Of a stretch of 64,000 bases of DNA, positions 8,688 through 16,743 are shown piece by piece (position 1 is the first letter of the stretch; the number at the start of each line of letters is the position of its first letter). Source of the DNA: Croceicoccus bisphenolivorans (GTDB lineage Bacteria > Pseudomonadota > Alphaproteobacteria > Sphingomonadales > Sphingomonadaceae); NCBI RefSeq assembly GCF_001634625.1, contig NZ_LRSE01000004.1, forward strand, positions 186,001-250,000, given 5' to 3'. A program made the position numbers and the translations under genes. The notes under the pieces are model-generated. The model ran no database searches. It saw only the letters and a program-made list of their open reading frames with translations, and had not been told where the DNA came from.

Positions 8688-9671
8688 ATGAAACTCCTGA
8701 AGCTCGTCCCCGACGACACCAATGTGAAGTTCCTTCGCTGGCGCCTGCCGTTCTACATCGTCTCGCTGATCCTGATGGCGGCAAGCTGGGGCGCGGTGGC
8801 GACCAACGGCCTCAATCTCGGTGTCGACTTCGTCGGCGGCCAGATGATCCGCGCGACTTTCGTGGAAAGTGCCGAGGCACCCGTTGCCGAGCTGCGCGAC
8901 GACATCGCCGGGCTTGGTTACGGCGCGCCGATCATCCAGCGTTTCGGCCAGCCGAACGAGGTTTCGATCCGCATGCGCCTGCCCGAAGGTGAGGACGCGG
9001 CGCAGGTCAAGAACCTTGCCGACCAGATGACGAATGCCATCGTCGGCGAAATGGAAGCCAGTTATCCCGGCGTGCGGATCGACGGTGTCGATTCGGTCTC
9101 CGGCAAGGTTTCGGGTGAGCTGTTCGAAACCGGCATGCTTGCGCTCTTGGCCGCGATGGTCGCCATCGCGATCTATATCTGGGTCCGCTTCGAATGGCAG
9201 TTCGGCATCGGCGCGCTGTTTGCGCTGGTCCACGACGTGTCGCTGACGCTGGGCCTGTTCGCGCTGACACAGATGGAGTTCGACCTGAACATTGTCGCTG
9301 CGATCCTTGCCATCATCGGTTATTCGCTGAACGATACGATCGTCGTTTACGACCGCATCCGCGAGAATCTGAAGAAGTATCGCAAGATGCCGATGGAAGA
9401 GCTGCTCGACCTGTCGGTGAACGAGACGCTGGCCCGCACGGTCATGACCTCGCTGACCACGCTGATGGTCCTGCTTGCGCTCATGTTCGTCGGCCCTGCC
9501 TCTACTTTCGGGTTCGCGGCGGCAATCGCGTTCGGCATCTTTGTCGGCACGTATTCGTCGATCTACATGGCGGCGCCGATCCTGATCTGGCTGCGGGTCA
9601 ATGCGGACAGTTTCGTGCCGACCGAGTCGGCGACGGACAAGCAGGAAAAGATCGCCCGCGGCGAAGTCTGA
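8688..9671 (+). CDS. secF: Protein translocase subunit SecF
   Basis: This 327-residue partner of SecD has an N-terminal helix, the NLGVDFVGG periplasmic motif and a C-terminal membrane domain with IIGYSLNDTIVVYDRIREN, the family signature. SecD, SecF and YajC form one complex. The gene follows secD by 10 bp and is preceded by GGAGGGACGC. A short GC hairpin (AGGGGC/GCCCCT) lies immediately after the stop but lacks a U tract. Confidence 0.96.
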   Translation: MKLLKLVPDDTNVKFLRWRLPFYIVSLILMAASWGAVATNGLNLGVDFVGGQMIRATFVESAEAPVAELRDDIAGLGYGAPIIQRFGQPNEVSIRMRLPEGEDAAQVKNLADQMTNAIVGEMEASYPGVRIDGVDSVSGKVSGELFETGMLALLAAMVAIAIYIWVRFEWQFGIGALFALVHDVSLTLGLFALTQMEFDLNIVAAILAIIGYSLNDTIVVYDRIRENLKKYRKMPMEELLDLSVNETLARTVMTSLTTLMVLLALMFVGPASTFGFAAAIAFGIFVGTYSSIYMAAPILIWLRVNADSFVPTESATDKQEKIARGEV

Positions 9672-9761
9672 GGGGCGGCCTGCCCCTCCTGCGCGCCGGT
9701 CCGGTTTTCCTGATGCCGGGCATGTGTGTTATTCTCGGTCCCCAAGGAAAGGAGGCCGAGA

Positions 9762-9899
9762 ATGGCACAAGACAACCGCTATGCCGCAGAGCTGAAGAAC
9801 CTGCTGGTCGAAATGCGCGACCACCCCGAACGCAACCACGAAGACGCGCGCCAGCGTGTCGCCGTGCTGCGCAAGATGGTCGAGGCGCAGGACGCCTGA
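9762..9899 (+). CDS. Small hypothetical protein (45 aa)
   Basis: This short ORF has a very strong Shine-Dalgarno (AAGGAAAGGAGG, 9743-9754) seven bases before the ATG. The product is 45 residues, highly charged and helix-prone (for example LKNLLVEMRDHPERN and VAVLRKMVEAQ), with no signal peptide or membrane segment. It follows secF by 90 bp in the same direction. I do not recognise a family. The ribosome binding site and codon use favour a real small protein. Confidence 0.6.
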   Translation: MAQDNRYAAELKNLLVEMRDHPERNHEDARQRVAVLRKMVEAQDA

Positions 9900-9917
9900 C
9901 CGACTCGCGTCAGTCGA

Positions 9918-10490
9918 TCACAGCATCCTGACCAGCATCACACCCTGCGCGACCCAGGGCGGGTCTTTCACCACCAGTTGGCGCTGGCCCGCCCCGGGCG
10001 GCAGGATCGCCACGAACTGATCGCTGCGGTCTATCAGCCGCCCGAACGCGAAACGCCCGCCGGGGCGCGGAACCAGCACGTCGCGGTTCATGGCCTGCTG
10101 CGTGTCGGCCACGGCCAGTTCGCGCAGCCACAGCCGGTCGCCGGGCCGGTATTCGCCCTGCGCCACATCGATTTCCAGCACGCCCATCGCGTCTTCGCCC
10201 AGCAGCACATCCGGCGGCACGGCTTCGCGCGGTTTGGGCAATGCTTCCGCCCCGTCATGCCCTAGTCTCGCCACGACCATCGGTGCGGCGCGGCTCTCGC
10301 TTGCCAGCAATGCTTCCGGCTCTACGCCAAGCGCGGCGGCAATCCGGTTCAGCCAGTCGATGGAAAGCGTCCGCATCCCCGTTTCCAGCCGGCCGATCGT
10401 TTGCGGCGTCGTGGGCGGAGAGCAGGTTTCGGCAAGGTCCGCCAGCGTCAGGCCCTTGTCCTTGCGAATGGCGCGGATGCGATTGATCAT
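9918..10490 (-). CDS. XRE-family regulator with degenerate S24/LexA-like C-terminal domain
   Basis: This 190-residue protein begins with an XRE helix-turn-helix (residues 1-60, MINRIRAIRKDKGLTLADLA, then TIGRLETGMRTLSIDWLNRIA). The C-terminal half contains YRPGDRLWL and later LVPRPGGRFAFGRL, which resemble the S24/LexA-like fold. No clear catalytic serine/lysine pair is visible, so self-cleavage is doubtful. The ATG at 10490 was chosen because the helix-turn-helix begins there; the longer frame has no typical N terminus. It is divergent from the DUF6456 gene across about 100 bp, so it may control both. Confidence 0.85.
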   Translation of the reverse strand: MINRIRAIRKDKGLTLADLAETCSPPTTPQTIGRLETGMRTLSIDWLNRIAAALGVEPEALLASESRAAPMVVARLGHDGAEALPKPREAVPPDVLLGEDAMGVLEIDVAQGEYRPGDRLWLRELAVADTQQAMNRDVLVPRPGGRFAFGRLIDRSDQFVAILPPGAGQRQLVVKDPPWVAQGVMLVRML

Positions 10491-10591
10491 GGCTGACGTC
10501 CTTTTACCCACGAACCTATATGGTGTTATTTTCCTACAAGATCGAACCGGCGCAAGGCTCCCTCTGTACTTATCAAGAGGGAGATTCGCGT

Positions 10592-11107
10592 ATGGACGAC
10601 ACCGCCGGGCAGACTGATCGCAAGGCGCACTATGTAACCCGCGAATTGACGAGCGAGGGGCCGCGCCGCACCTCTGCCCGTTACAAGGGCGGTGCGCCAA
10701 AGCGGGGGCGCAGCGTTACCGTCAACTTGCGCGAAAGCCCGCTAAGCTGGCTGCATGCGCGCGGGCACCTGACCGACCGGCAGTTCGATGCGGGCGAACG
10801 GCTGCGCGCGGATTGGGAACGCGCACAGCTTGCCCCGTCGATCACGATGCGGTGGGACCCGGTGCGCGTGAAGGGCGGGCCAGATGCCGGGCTATCCCCG
10901 TCCGAGCGCCAGCTTGCAGCGAAACGGCGGTTCGATGAAGCGACAGCACAGGCGGGTCCGGGCCTGTCGGACGTATTGTGGCGCGTCGCCTGTGCGGGGG
11001 AGAGCCTGCCCGATGCGGAAAAGGCGCTCAGCTGGCCGGCGCGCAGCGGCAAGCTGGTGCTGGGCCTCGCGCTCGACAGGGTCGCGCAATACTATCGTAT
11101 CCGGTAG
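10592..11107 (+). CDS. DUF6456 domain protein
   Basis: This 171-residue soluble protein has the DUF6456 pattern: a basic linker (SARYKGGAPKRGRSVTVN), then SPLSWLHARGHLTDRQFDAG, an ERLRADWERAQLAPSITMRW segment and a C-terminal helical part (DVLWRVACAGESLPDAEKAL) that looks like a winged helix. The function of the family is unknown to me; a DNA-related role is inferred. The ATG at 10592 follows AAGAGGGAG, whereas the frame's earlier codons lack a ribosome binding site. It is divergent from the XRE regulator. Confidence 0.8.
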   Translation: MDDTAGQTDRKAHYVTRELTSEGPRRTSARYKGGAPKRGRSVTVNLRESPLSWLHARGHLTDRQFDAGERLRADWERAQLAPSITMRWDPVRVKGGPDAGLSPSERQLAAKRRFDEATAQAGPGLSDVLWRVACAGESLPDAEKALSWPARSGKLVLGLALDRVAQYYRIR

Positions 11108-11189
11108 CATGGTGTGGGGCGAAGGGGTTGAGCCGCGCCAGACTTCGTGTAGGTGGTTTCATCAGAAACTGAAATGAACGGGTCATGCG

Positions 11190-13022
11190 ATGAAAAGAAG
11201 GACATTTCTGGCTGCTGGAACGGCGATGGCCGGGTTGTCTGCCCGGCCGCTTCGGGCGATCGCGGCGGATGCGCCGACCCCGCCACAGACTGCTGCAGAT
11301 GCGCGGCTCAATGCGCTGATGGACAAGGTGCAGTGGGGCGACATGCGGCTCGACCCGACAGAGATGACCTCGCTCGGCATCGATACCGGCGCGAACGCAT
11401 GGGCCCGTTCGCGCCTCGGTTCTCCGGGGATGGCGGCACGCGTGGCGGAATGGAACCATGCGGAAAACATGCTGGCCGCGCTCAATGGTTTTGACACGGG
11501 TGAACTGAGCGAAACCGGCTCCGTCCATGCAGGCATCCTGCGCTTCCAGCTGGAATCGCGGCTGACGGGGCGCGAATTCGGGCTGGGGCATGTCCATTCG
11601 CCCTATGTGATATCGCAGCAGGACGGGATCGCCGGACGGGTGCCGGACTTTCTCGCCTCGATCCACCCGATCGCAACGCGCGACGATGCGGAAAGCTACC
11701 TCTCGCGCCTGTCGGCCTATGGCTATGCGCTGGATGACGAGAGCGAGTTGCAGCGTCATGAAGCGGCGCGCGGATATGCCGCACCGGGCTGGGCACTGGC
11801 AAAGGCGGCGCAGCAGCGCGAAGGGATGCTGGCGCAGGCAGCGGCAGAGAGCGGACTTGTCCGGTCTCTTGCCAGCCGCGCGGAGGAAAAGGGGATTGCG
11901 GGCGACTGGGCAGCACGCGCGACGCGGATCGTGGAGGAGCAGGTCTATCCTGCGCTGTCGCGTCAGGCGGCTTTGCTGCGCAAACTGTCGGGCACGGCGC
12001 GCAAGGGCGACGGCATCTGGCGCGTACCGCATGGCGAAGAGATATACGATCGCGCGCTTGCCTATTTTACCACCACCGGTCTGCCTGCCGATGAAATCCA
12101 CCGCATCGGTCTGGAGCAAGTCGCCGAGATCGAGGCTGCGCTTGATCCGATCCTGAAGGAAGCAGGCCTGACGAAAGGCACGCCGGGTGAGCGGCTGATC
12201 GCCCTGAACTCCCAGCCGGGGCAGGTTTTCGAAGATAGCGACAAGGGGCGCGCCGCATTGCTGCGCTTCCTTGAAGAACGGGTCGCGAAAAGCTGGGAGC
12301 AGATCAAGCCGGCTTTCGACACCGTGCCGTCCACACCCGTGGAAGTGCGCCGCGTTCCGGTCGAGATCGAGCAGGGGGCCAGCCTTGGCTATTATATGCC
12401 GCCCGCTGCCGACGGTTCGCGGCCCGGTACGTTCTACCTCAACCTCTATGACGTGAACGACTGGCCGCGTTATTCGCTGCCCGCGATCATCTATCACGAA
12501 ACGATGCCCGGCCATCACCTGCAGACCGGTCTTACCGCCGGGAACGACGACTTGCCGATGCTGCTGCGCAACCAGTACATCGGCTCCTATTCCGAAGGGT
12601 GGGCGCTCTATGCCGAACTGGTCGCAGACGAACTGGGCATGTACGAAGGTATCGAGAAAGCGGGCGCGCTGCAGTCATGGCTCTACCGCGCGGCGCGGCT
12701 GGTGACCGACACCGGCCTGCACGCCAAACGCTGGAGCCGGGAGCAGGGCATCGCCTATTTCGGATCGACCGTCGGCTATCCGGAAAACCAGACGATGAGC
12801 GAAGTCGAACGCTACTGCGCCGGGCCGGGTCAGGCGTGCAGCTACAAGATCGGCCAGAACGCATGGGTGGCAGAGCGCCGCAAGGCAGAGGGGGCGTTGG
12901 GCGAAAACTTCAGCCTGCCCCGTTTCCACCGGATCCTGCTGGAAGGCGAAATGCCGCTCAGCCTGCTTTCCGAACGGGTCGATGCATGGATTGCGCGGGA
13001 GAAGGCCGGGCAGGGGAACTGA
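11190..13022 (+). CDS. Tat-exported DUF885 family putative zinc peptidase
   Basis: This 610-residue protein starts with a twin-arginine signal (KRRTFLAAGTAMAG, processing probably near residue 25), so it is expected in the periplasm or as a lipid-free exported enzyme. The C-terminal half contains YHETMPGHHLQ followed by SEGWALYAE, the HExxxxHH-like and glutamate motifs of the DUF885 family, related to gluzincin metallopeptidases. The substrate is unknown. It is monocistronic: the DUF6456 gene ends 82 bp upstream and the next gene is on the other strand. Confidence 0.88.
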   Translation: MKRRTFLAAGTAMAGLSARPLRAIAADAPTPPQTAADARLNALMDKVQWGDMRLDPTEMTSLGIDTGANAWARSRLGSPGMAARVAEWNHAENMLAALNGFDTGELSETGSVHAGILRFQLESRLTGREFGLGHVHSPYVISQQDGIAGRVPDFLASIHPIATRDDAESYLSRLSAYGYALDDESELQRHEAARGYAAPGWALAKAAQQREGMLAQAAAESGLVRSLASRAEEKGIAGDWAARATRIVEEQVYPALSRQAALLRKLSGTARKGDGIWRVPHGEEIYDRALAYFTTTGLPADEIHRIGLEQVAEIEAALDPILKEAGLTKGTPGERLIALNSQPGQVFEDSDKGRAALLRFLEERVAKSWEQIKPAFDTVPSTPVEVRRVPVEIEQGASLGYYMPPAADGSRPGTFYLNLYDVNDWPRYSLPAIIYHETMPGHHLQTGLTAGNDDLPMLLRNQYIGSYSEGWALYAELVADELGMYEGIEKAGALQSWLYRAARLVTDTGLHAKRWSREQGIAYFGSTVGYPENQTMSEVERYCAGPGQACSYKIGQNAWVAERRKAEGALGENFSLPRFHRILLEGEMPLSLLSERVDAWIAREKAGQGN

Positions 13023-13031
13023 GTGGCGGCA

Positions 13032-13124
13032 TCAGCGTGCGCTTTTGAAGCTACCGACGTAGACCGTGCCGCGGTAGCGGTTGGCCATGATGTAGGTCCA
13101 GCCGCCCTTTTCATTCGATTTCAT
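13032..13124 (-). pseudogene. Remnant of a GIY-YIG endonuclease-like gene
   Basis: A 30-codon frame reads MKSNEKGGWTYIMANRYRG followed by TVYVG and then seven unrelated residues to a stop. GGW(T/V)YIMA...GT(L/V)YVG is the N-terminal strand pair of the GIY-YIG nuclease family (YhbQ-like), normally about 90-100 residues. The catalytic arginine and glutamate regions are missing, so this is a truncated relic abutting the 3' end of the DUF885 gene. Confidence 0.7.
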
Positions 13125-13144
13125 GGGGTGGGGTTGGAGGGAGG

Positions 13145-13171
13145 CTGGACCCCGGGTCAAGCCGGGGTGAC
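13145..13171. repeat. REP-like GC-rich inverted repeat
   Basis: The 27-bp stretch contains CCCCGG and CCGGGG arms around GTCAAG (13150-13167). A motif of this kind (tgaccccgg/ccggggtga) is, from memory, frequent between genes in sphingomonads, so I treat it as a dispersed repeat. There is one copy in this window, next to the decayed GIY-YIG frame. Confidence 0.45.
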
Positions 13172-13336
13172 GGACTCGGGTTTGCATCGAACGATGGCAA
13201 AACCATTTTCCTACACGAGCCGGACCCGTCATCATGCGCGCTGTTCTTTGCCATTGTGGTGTCTGCGCACAACCTGTCACCCTGTCGTTAAGGGGCGGAC
13301 GGGGCGGTTTTCTGCGGGTTTGAGGCTTATTGCCGC

Positions 13337-13364
13337 GGGTGACAGGGTGTCACTTTTGTCACCC
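13337..13364 (-). repeat. Stem-loop at the 3' end of the ABC-F gene
   Basis: GGGTGACA (13337-13344) and TGTCACCC (13357-13364) form a perfect 8-bp stem starting at the stop codon of the ABC-F gene. A related CACCCTGTC lies at 13279-13287. No U tract follows on the minus strand, so a terminator role is uncertain. The remaining bases between 13172 and 13336 show no gene. Confidence 0.4.
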
Positions 13365-15181
13365 TAGCCCTCCAGCGCCTCGACCTCTTCGGCCAGCGCA
13401 AGCCAGCGTTCTTCGGCTGCGTCTTTTTCGGCGCGCTTGTCTTCCAGCGCCTTGCTGAGCTTTGCGAACTTCGCTGGGTCGCTGGCGTAAAGATCGGGAT
13501 CGGCCATCGCTTCCTCGTCCGCGATGATCGCGGCTTCCAGTTCCTCGATCCGGCCGGGCAGCAGGTCGTAGTCGCGCTGGTCCTTGTACGAAAGCTTCGT
13601 CTTCTTCTGCGGCGGGGGAGGGGGCGTCGGGGTTGCGCTTTTCTTCGCCTCTTTCGGTGAGCCGGTTGGCTTCTTGCGCTTCGCTTCCCAGTCGGCATAG
13701 CCGCCCGCGATGACGTCGACAGAGCCGCTGCCGTCAAGGCCCAGCGTGATCGTTACCGTTCGGTCGAGGAAGTCGCGGTCGTGGCTGACGATGAGGACGG
13801 TGCCGTCATAGTCGGCGATGACTTCCTGCAGCATGTCCAGCGTCTCTAGGTCGAGATCGTTGGTCGGCTCGTCCAGCACCAGCAGGTTGGACGTGCGCGC
13901 AAATTCGCGGGCGAGCAAGAGCCGCGAGCGTTCGCCGCCCGAAAGCGTGCCGACCCGCGCATCGACCAGCGAAGGATCGAACAGGAAGTCCTTCAGGTAG
14001 GCCTGCACGTGCTTGCGGACCCCGCGCACGTCGACCCAGTCGCCGCCTTCGGCCAGGATGTCGCGCATCCGCTTCTCGTCGCTGAGCAAGCTGCGCTGCT
14101 GGTCGATCATCACGCCGTTCAGCGTCTTGGCGAGCGTGATCGTGCCGCTGTCGGGCTCAAGCTCGCCCGTCAGCATCTTAAGCAGCGTGGTTTTCCCTGC
14201 GCCATTGGCCCCGACGATGCCGATGCGGTCCTGCCGCTGGATGCGAAGGTTGAAGTCCTTGATGATGGTGCGGTCGCCGAACGACTTGGTGACATGCTCC
14301 GCCGTGATGACCGACTTGGTCTTGGTGTCGTCGGCAACGACCGCCATCTTGGCCGTGCCTTGCGGCGACATCATGGCGGCACGCTGGGCGCGCATTTCGT
14401 GCAGTTTTTCCAGCCGGCCCATGTTCCGCTTGCGCCGCGCGGTGACACCGCGTTGCAGCCAGTGGGCTTCCAGTTTCAGCTTCGCGTCCAGTTTTTCGGC
14501 TGCGCGCGCTTCTTCGGCATAGACCTGTTCTTCCCATGCCTCGTACCCGCCGAAGCCGACTTCCTTGCGGCGCAGGTTGCCACGGTCGAGCCAGAGGGTC
14601 GCGTTGGTAAGGCGGGTGAGGAAGGTCCGGTCGTGGCTGATAACCACGAAGGCGCCGTTGAAGCGGTTGAGCCAGCTTTCCAGCCAGTCGATCGCGCCGA
14701 GGTCGAGGTGGTTGGTCGGCTCGTCCAGCAGGAGCAGGTCCGGCTCCATCGCTAGCGCCCGCGCGATCGCGGCGCGGCGGCGCTCGCCCCCGCTGGCGCT
14801 TTTCGCGTTGCGGGTCATGTCGATGCCGAGCTGTCCGGCGATCGCTTCCACCTCGTACTGCGCCGGCGCATCCTTGCCCGCCAGCGCGTAATCCATCAGC
14901 GTTTCGTATTTCGCGACATCGGGTTCCTGCTCCAGCATCACGACCTTGACGCCGGGCTGGATCGAACGCTTGCCGCGGTCGGCCTCTATCTCGTTCCCGA
15001 TCAGTTTCAGCAGCGTCGTCTTGCCCGCGCCGTTGCGGCCGATGAGCGCCAGCCGGTCGCGCGGGCCGATGTGGAGGTCGAGGCCGCCGGATGCGGTGGT
15101 GCTGTCGGGACCGCCGAACAGCCAGCCGCCACCCTGCTGCAGGCCGAGGCCTTCCCATGAAAGGATCGGAGGTTGTGCCAT
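13364..15181 (-). CDS. ABC-F family ATPase (Uup-like)
   Basis: This 605-residue protein has two ATP-binding cassettes and no membrane domain. Walker A motifs are GRNGAGKTT (about residue 48) and GANGAGKTT (about 335), signatures are ASGGERRR and LSGGERSR, and Walker B motifs are LLLLDEPTNHLD and LLVLDEPTNDLD. The linker between the cassettes is charged. A proline-rich stretch leads to a C-terminal coiled coil, as in Uup. ABC-F proteins act on ribosomes; Uup has also been linked to branched-DNA and ribosome-assembly roles. No resistance context is visible, so a housekeeping function is likely. Confidence 0.92.
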   Translation of the reverse strand: MAQPPILSWEGLGLQQGGGWLFGGPDSTTASGGLDLHIGPRDRLALIGRNGAGKTTLLKLIGNEIEADRGKRSIQPGVKVVMLEQEPDVAKYETLMDYALAGKDAPAQYEVEAIAGQLGIDMTRNAKSASGGERRRAAIARALAMEPDLLLLDEPTNHLDLGAIDWLESWLNRFNGAFVVISHDRTFLTRLTNATLWLDRGNLRRKEVGFGGYEAWEEQVYAEEARAAEKLDAKLKLEAHWLQRGVTARRKRNMGRLEKLHEMRAQRAAMMSPQGTAKMAVVADDTKTKSVITAEHVTKSFGDRTIIKDFNLRIQRQDRIGIVGANGAGKTTLLKMLTGELEPDSGTITLAKTLNGVMIDQQRSLLSDEKRMRDILAEGGDWVDVRGVRKHVQAYLKDFLFDPSLVDARVGTLSGGERSRLLLAREFARTSNLLVLDEPTNDLDLETLDMLQEVIADYDGTVLIVSHDRDFLDRTVTITLGLDGSGSVDVIAGGYADWEAKRKKPTGSPKEAKKSATPTPPPPPQKKTKLSYKDQRDYDLLPGRIEELEAAIIADEEAMADPDLYASDPAKFAKLSKALEDKRAEKDAAEERWLALAEEVEALEG

Positions 15182-15198
15182 GTCGCCGCGCGACTAGA

Positions 15199-15247
15199 GC
15201 GATTTCGAGCCGGATGAAAGCCTTCATCCGGCGCCTTGCGAAATCGC
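15199..15247. repeat. Bipartite perfect palindrome (MITE-like)
   Basis: Two nested perfect stems are present: outer GCGATTTCG (15199-15207) with CGAAATCGC (15239-15247), and inner CCGGATGAA (15210-15218) with TTCATCCGG (15223-15231) around AGCC. It lies between two divergent gene starts, so it is not a terminator for either. Confidence 0.6.
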
Positions 15248-15351
15248 GGCATCGAAAGTTCGCGGCGGGTGAACGAGGCCGCAAGCGATGGTTCAGGGAA
15301 CCGGATGCAATTGCAGGGGGTTCGGAAAGGAACTCCTGGGAGAACTCTCGC

Positions 15352-16086
15352 ATGAAACGCCTGCTTGCCGCCGCCGCCCTTACCCTGCCCGCCATCATGG
15401 CCAGTGCCCCCGCTTCCGCCGCTGTTGAGGTTGGCGTGGATGTTGATGGCCCCGTCGTGGAAATCCAGACGCAGCAGCAGGTGATGGGCGATCCGGACAA
15501 GGCCATGGTCGGTGCCGGGGTGACAACCCGTGCCCAGACCGCGGTTGCCGCCATGCAGCAGAACGCGACGCAGATGGATGCCGTGCTGAAGAAACTGAAG
15601 GCGCTCGGCGTGCCGGACAACCGGATCCAGACCAGCGGCATCACGCTTAATCCGCAATACCAGTACAACAATTCGACACAGCAGCCGCGCTTCCTCGGAT
15701 ACGACGCGACCAACACGGTCAGCATCGAACTGCGCGATCTCGAACGCGTGGGGCCGGTGCTCGACGCCCTTGTCGCAGCCGGGGCGAACAACCTGAACGG
15801 GCCGACATGGGGTGTTGTCGACGATACCTCGCGCAAGGCGCAGGCACGTAAGGCGGCATTCGATCAGGCTATGGCGCAGGCGCGGGAATATGCGCGGATG
15901 GCCGGATACGGGAACGTCCGCCTGCTCGCGATCGAGGAATCGATGGGCTATTCGCAGCCGATGTACGACCGGGCGATGGCAATCCAGACCAATGCCGCCC
16001 CGCCACCCCCGCCCATGACGCCGACGCGGCCGGGGCAGGTGGCCACCACCGTGGGCCTGACGATGAAGTTCGAACTGGTCCGCTGA
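15352..16086 (+). CDS. SIMPL domain (DUF541) periplasmic protein
   Basis: This 244-residue protein has a Sec signal peptide (MKRLLAAAALTLPAIMASA, cleavage near ASA-AVEV) and a SIMPL/DUF541 domain with the typical GVPDNRIQTSGITLNPQY and later ARKAAFDQAMAQAREYA segments. Members are periplasmic or outer-membrane-associated, with no enzymatic role established in most bacteria. The ATG at 15352 follows GGAACTCCTGGGAG; the frame is open further upstream but the signal peptide fixes the start. A proline/threonine-rich stretch lies near the C terminus. Confidence 0.85.
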   Translation: MKRLLAAAALTLPAIMASAPASAAVEVGVDVDGPVVEIQTQQQVMGDPDKAMVGAGVTTRAQTAVAAMQQNATQMDAVLKKLKALGVPDNRIQTSGITLNPQYQYNNSTQQPRFLGYDATNTVSIELRDLERVGPVLDALVAAGANNLNGPTWGVVDDTSRKAQARKAAFDQAMAQAREYARMAGYGNVRLLAIEESMGYSQPMYDRAMAIQTNAAPPPPPMTPTRPGQVATTVGLTMKFELVR

Positions 16087-16189
16087 TGCCGCGCAAGTGT
16101 CGCCGGCGTGCAACACCGCTGTGCTTTCCGGCGACACAACGCACTATTCACGCCTTGTTCAATGCATCCCGCCTAGGCAGTATCGCATC

Positions 16190-16501
16190 ATGACGCGCAA
16201 GCTCCGCCCTGTATTCGCCGCTCTCGCCGCGCTTGCCGTAGCGACAACGGGTTCGCCCGCCATGGCCGGTAACGATAAGCGGGACGGGCAGGGCGATGCC
16301 CGCCGCGAGCTTCGTGCCGGTAACGTGCAGACGCTTCGGCAGATCGAGAATCGCGTCCTGCCCCAGATGAAGGGCATGGATTATCTGGGCATGGACGAGT
16401 TCGTGGCCAATACCTACCGCCTGAAGTTCATCCGCGACGGCCGCGTCGTCTTTGTCGACGTCGACGCGCGGACAGGGCGCATTATAAATGTCATGAAGTA
16501 A
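16190..16501 (+). CDS. PepSY-like periplasmic protein
   Basis: This 103-residue protein has a signal peptide (residues 1-26, ending SPAMA) and a C-terminal segment VVFVDVDARTGRIINV that matches the end of PepSY domains. Such proteins often precede PhoP/OmpR-type response regulators in alphaproteobacteria, and here a regulator and histidine kinase follow. I infer a periplasmic modulator of that kinase. A long hairpin repeat separates this gene from the regulator, so they may not form one simple operon. Confidence 0.7.
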   Translation: MTRKLRPVFAALAALAVATTGSPAMAGNDKRDGQGDARRELRAGNVQTLRQIENRVLPQMKGMDYLGMDEFVANTYRLKFIRDGRVVFVDVDARTGRIINVMK

Positions 16502-16527
16502 ACCTGACTCTGGCCGTTTTGGTTTAG

Positions 16528-16624
16528 GGCAAGGCGAAAATCGGGAGACGGCGGCACCCGGAGCGCAGCGTACTTCAGTACGTGAGCACCGGAAGGTCGC
16601 TGGCTCGCGATTTGCAGCCTTGCC
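16528..16624 (+). repeat. Long hairpin repeat, copy A
   Basis: The outer arms GGCAAGGC (16528-16535) and GCCTTGCC (16617-16624) extend inward through AAATCG/CGATTT into a stem of roughly 28 pairs. The apex (16558-16595) reads CCGGAGCGCAGCG, a small hairpin CGTACT-TC-AGTACG, then GTGAGCACCGGAAG. The apex is nearly identical in copies at 48161-48199 and 61593-61631, while the arms differ in sequence but still pair. It starts 26 bp after the PepSY stop. Confidence 0.85.
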
Positions 16625-16676
16625 ATGGAGCAAAACCTTTCGTTCATCTTGTGTGGACCTTTTCTTGCTCCCATCT

Positions 16677-16692
16677 GTTCATGTAGATGAAC
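16677..16692. promoter_or_regulatory. Candidate operator upstream of the response regulator
   Basis: GTTCAT and ATGAAC form a 6-bp inverted repeat around GTAG, and another GTTCAT lies at 16642-16647, 35 bases earlier. The position 52 bp before the regulator start suggests an autoregulatory site. This is inference from symmetry only. Confidence 0.35.
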
Positions 16693-16743
16693 GAGCAGGG
16701 GCGGCTCCATCATGACCGGAGCGCCCGCGGGAACGGAGAGCAT

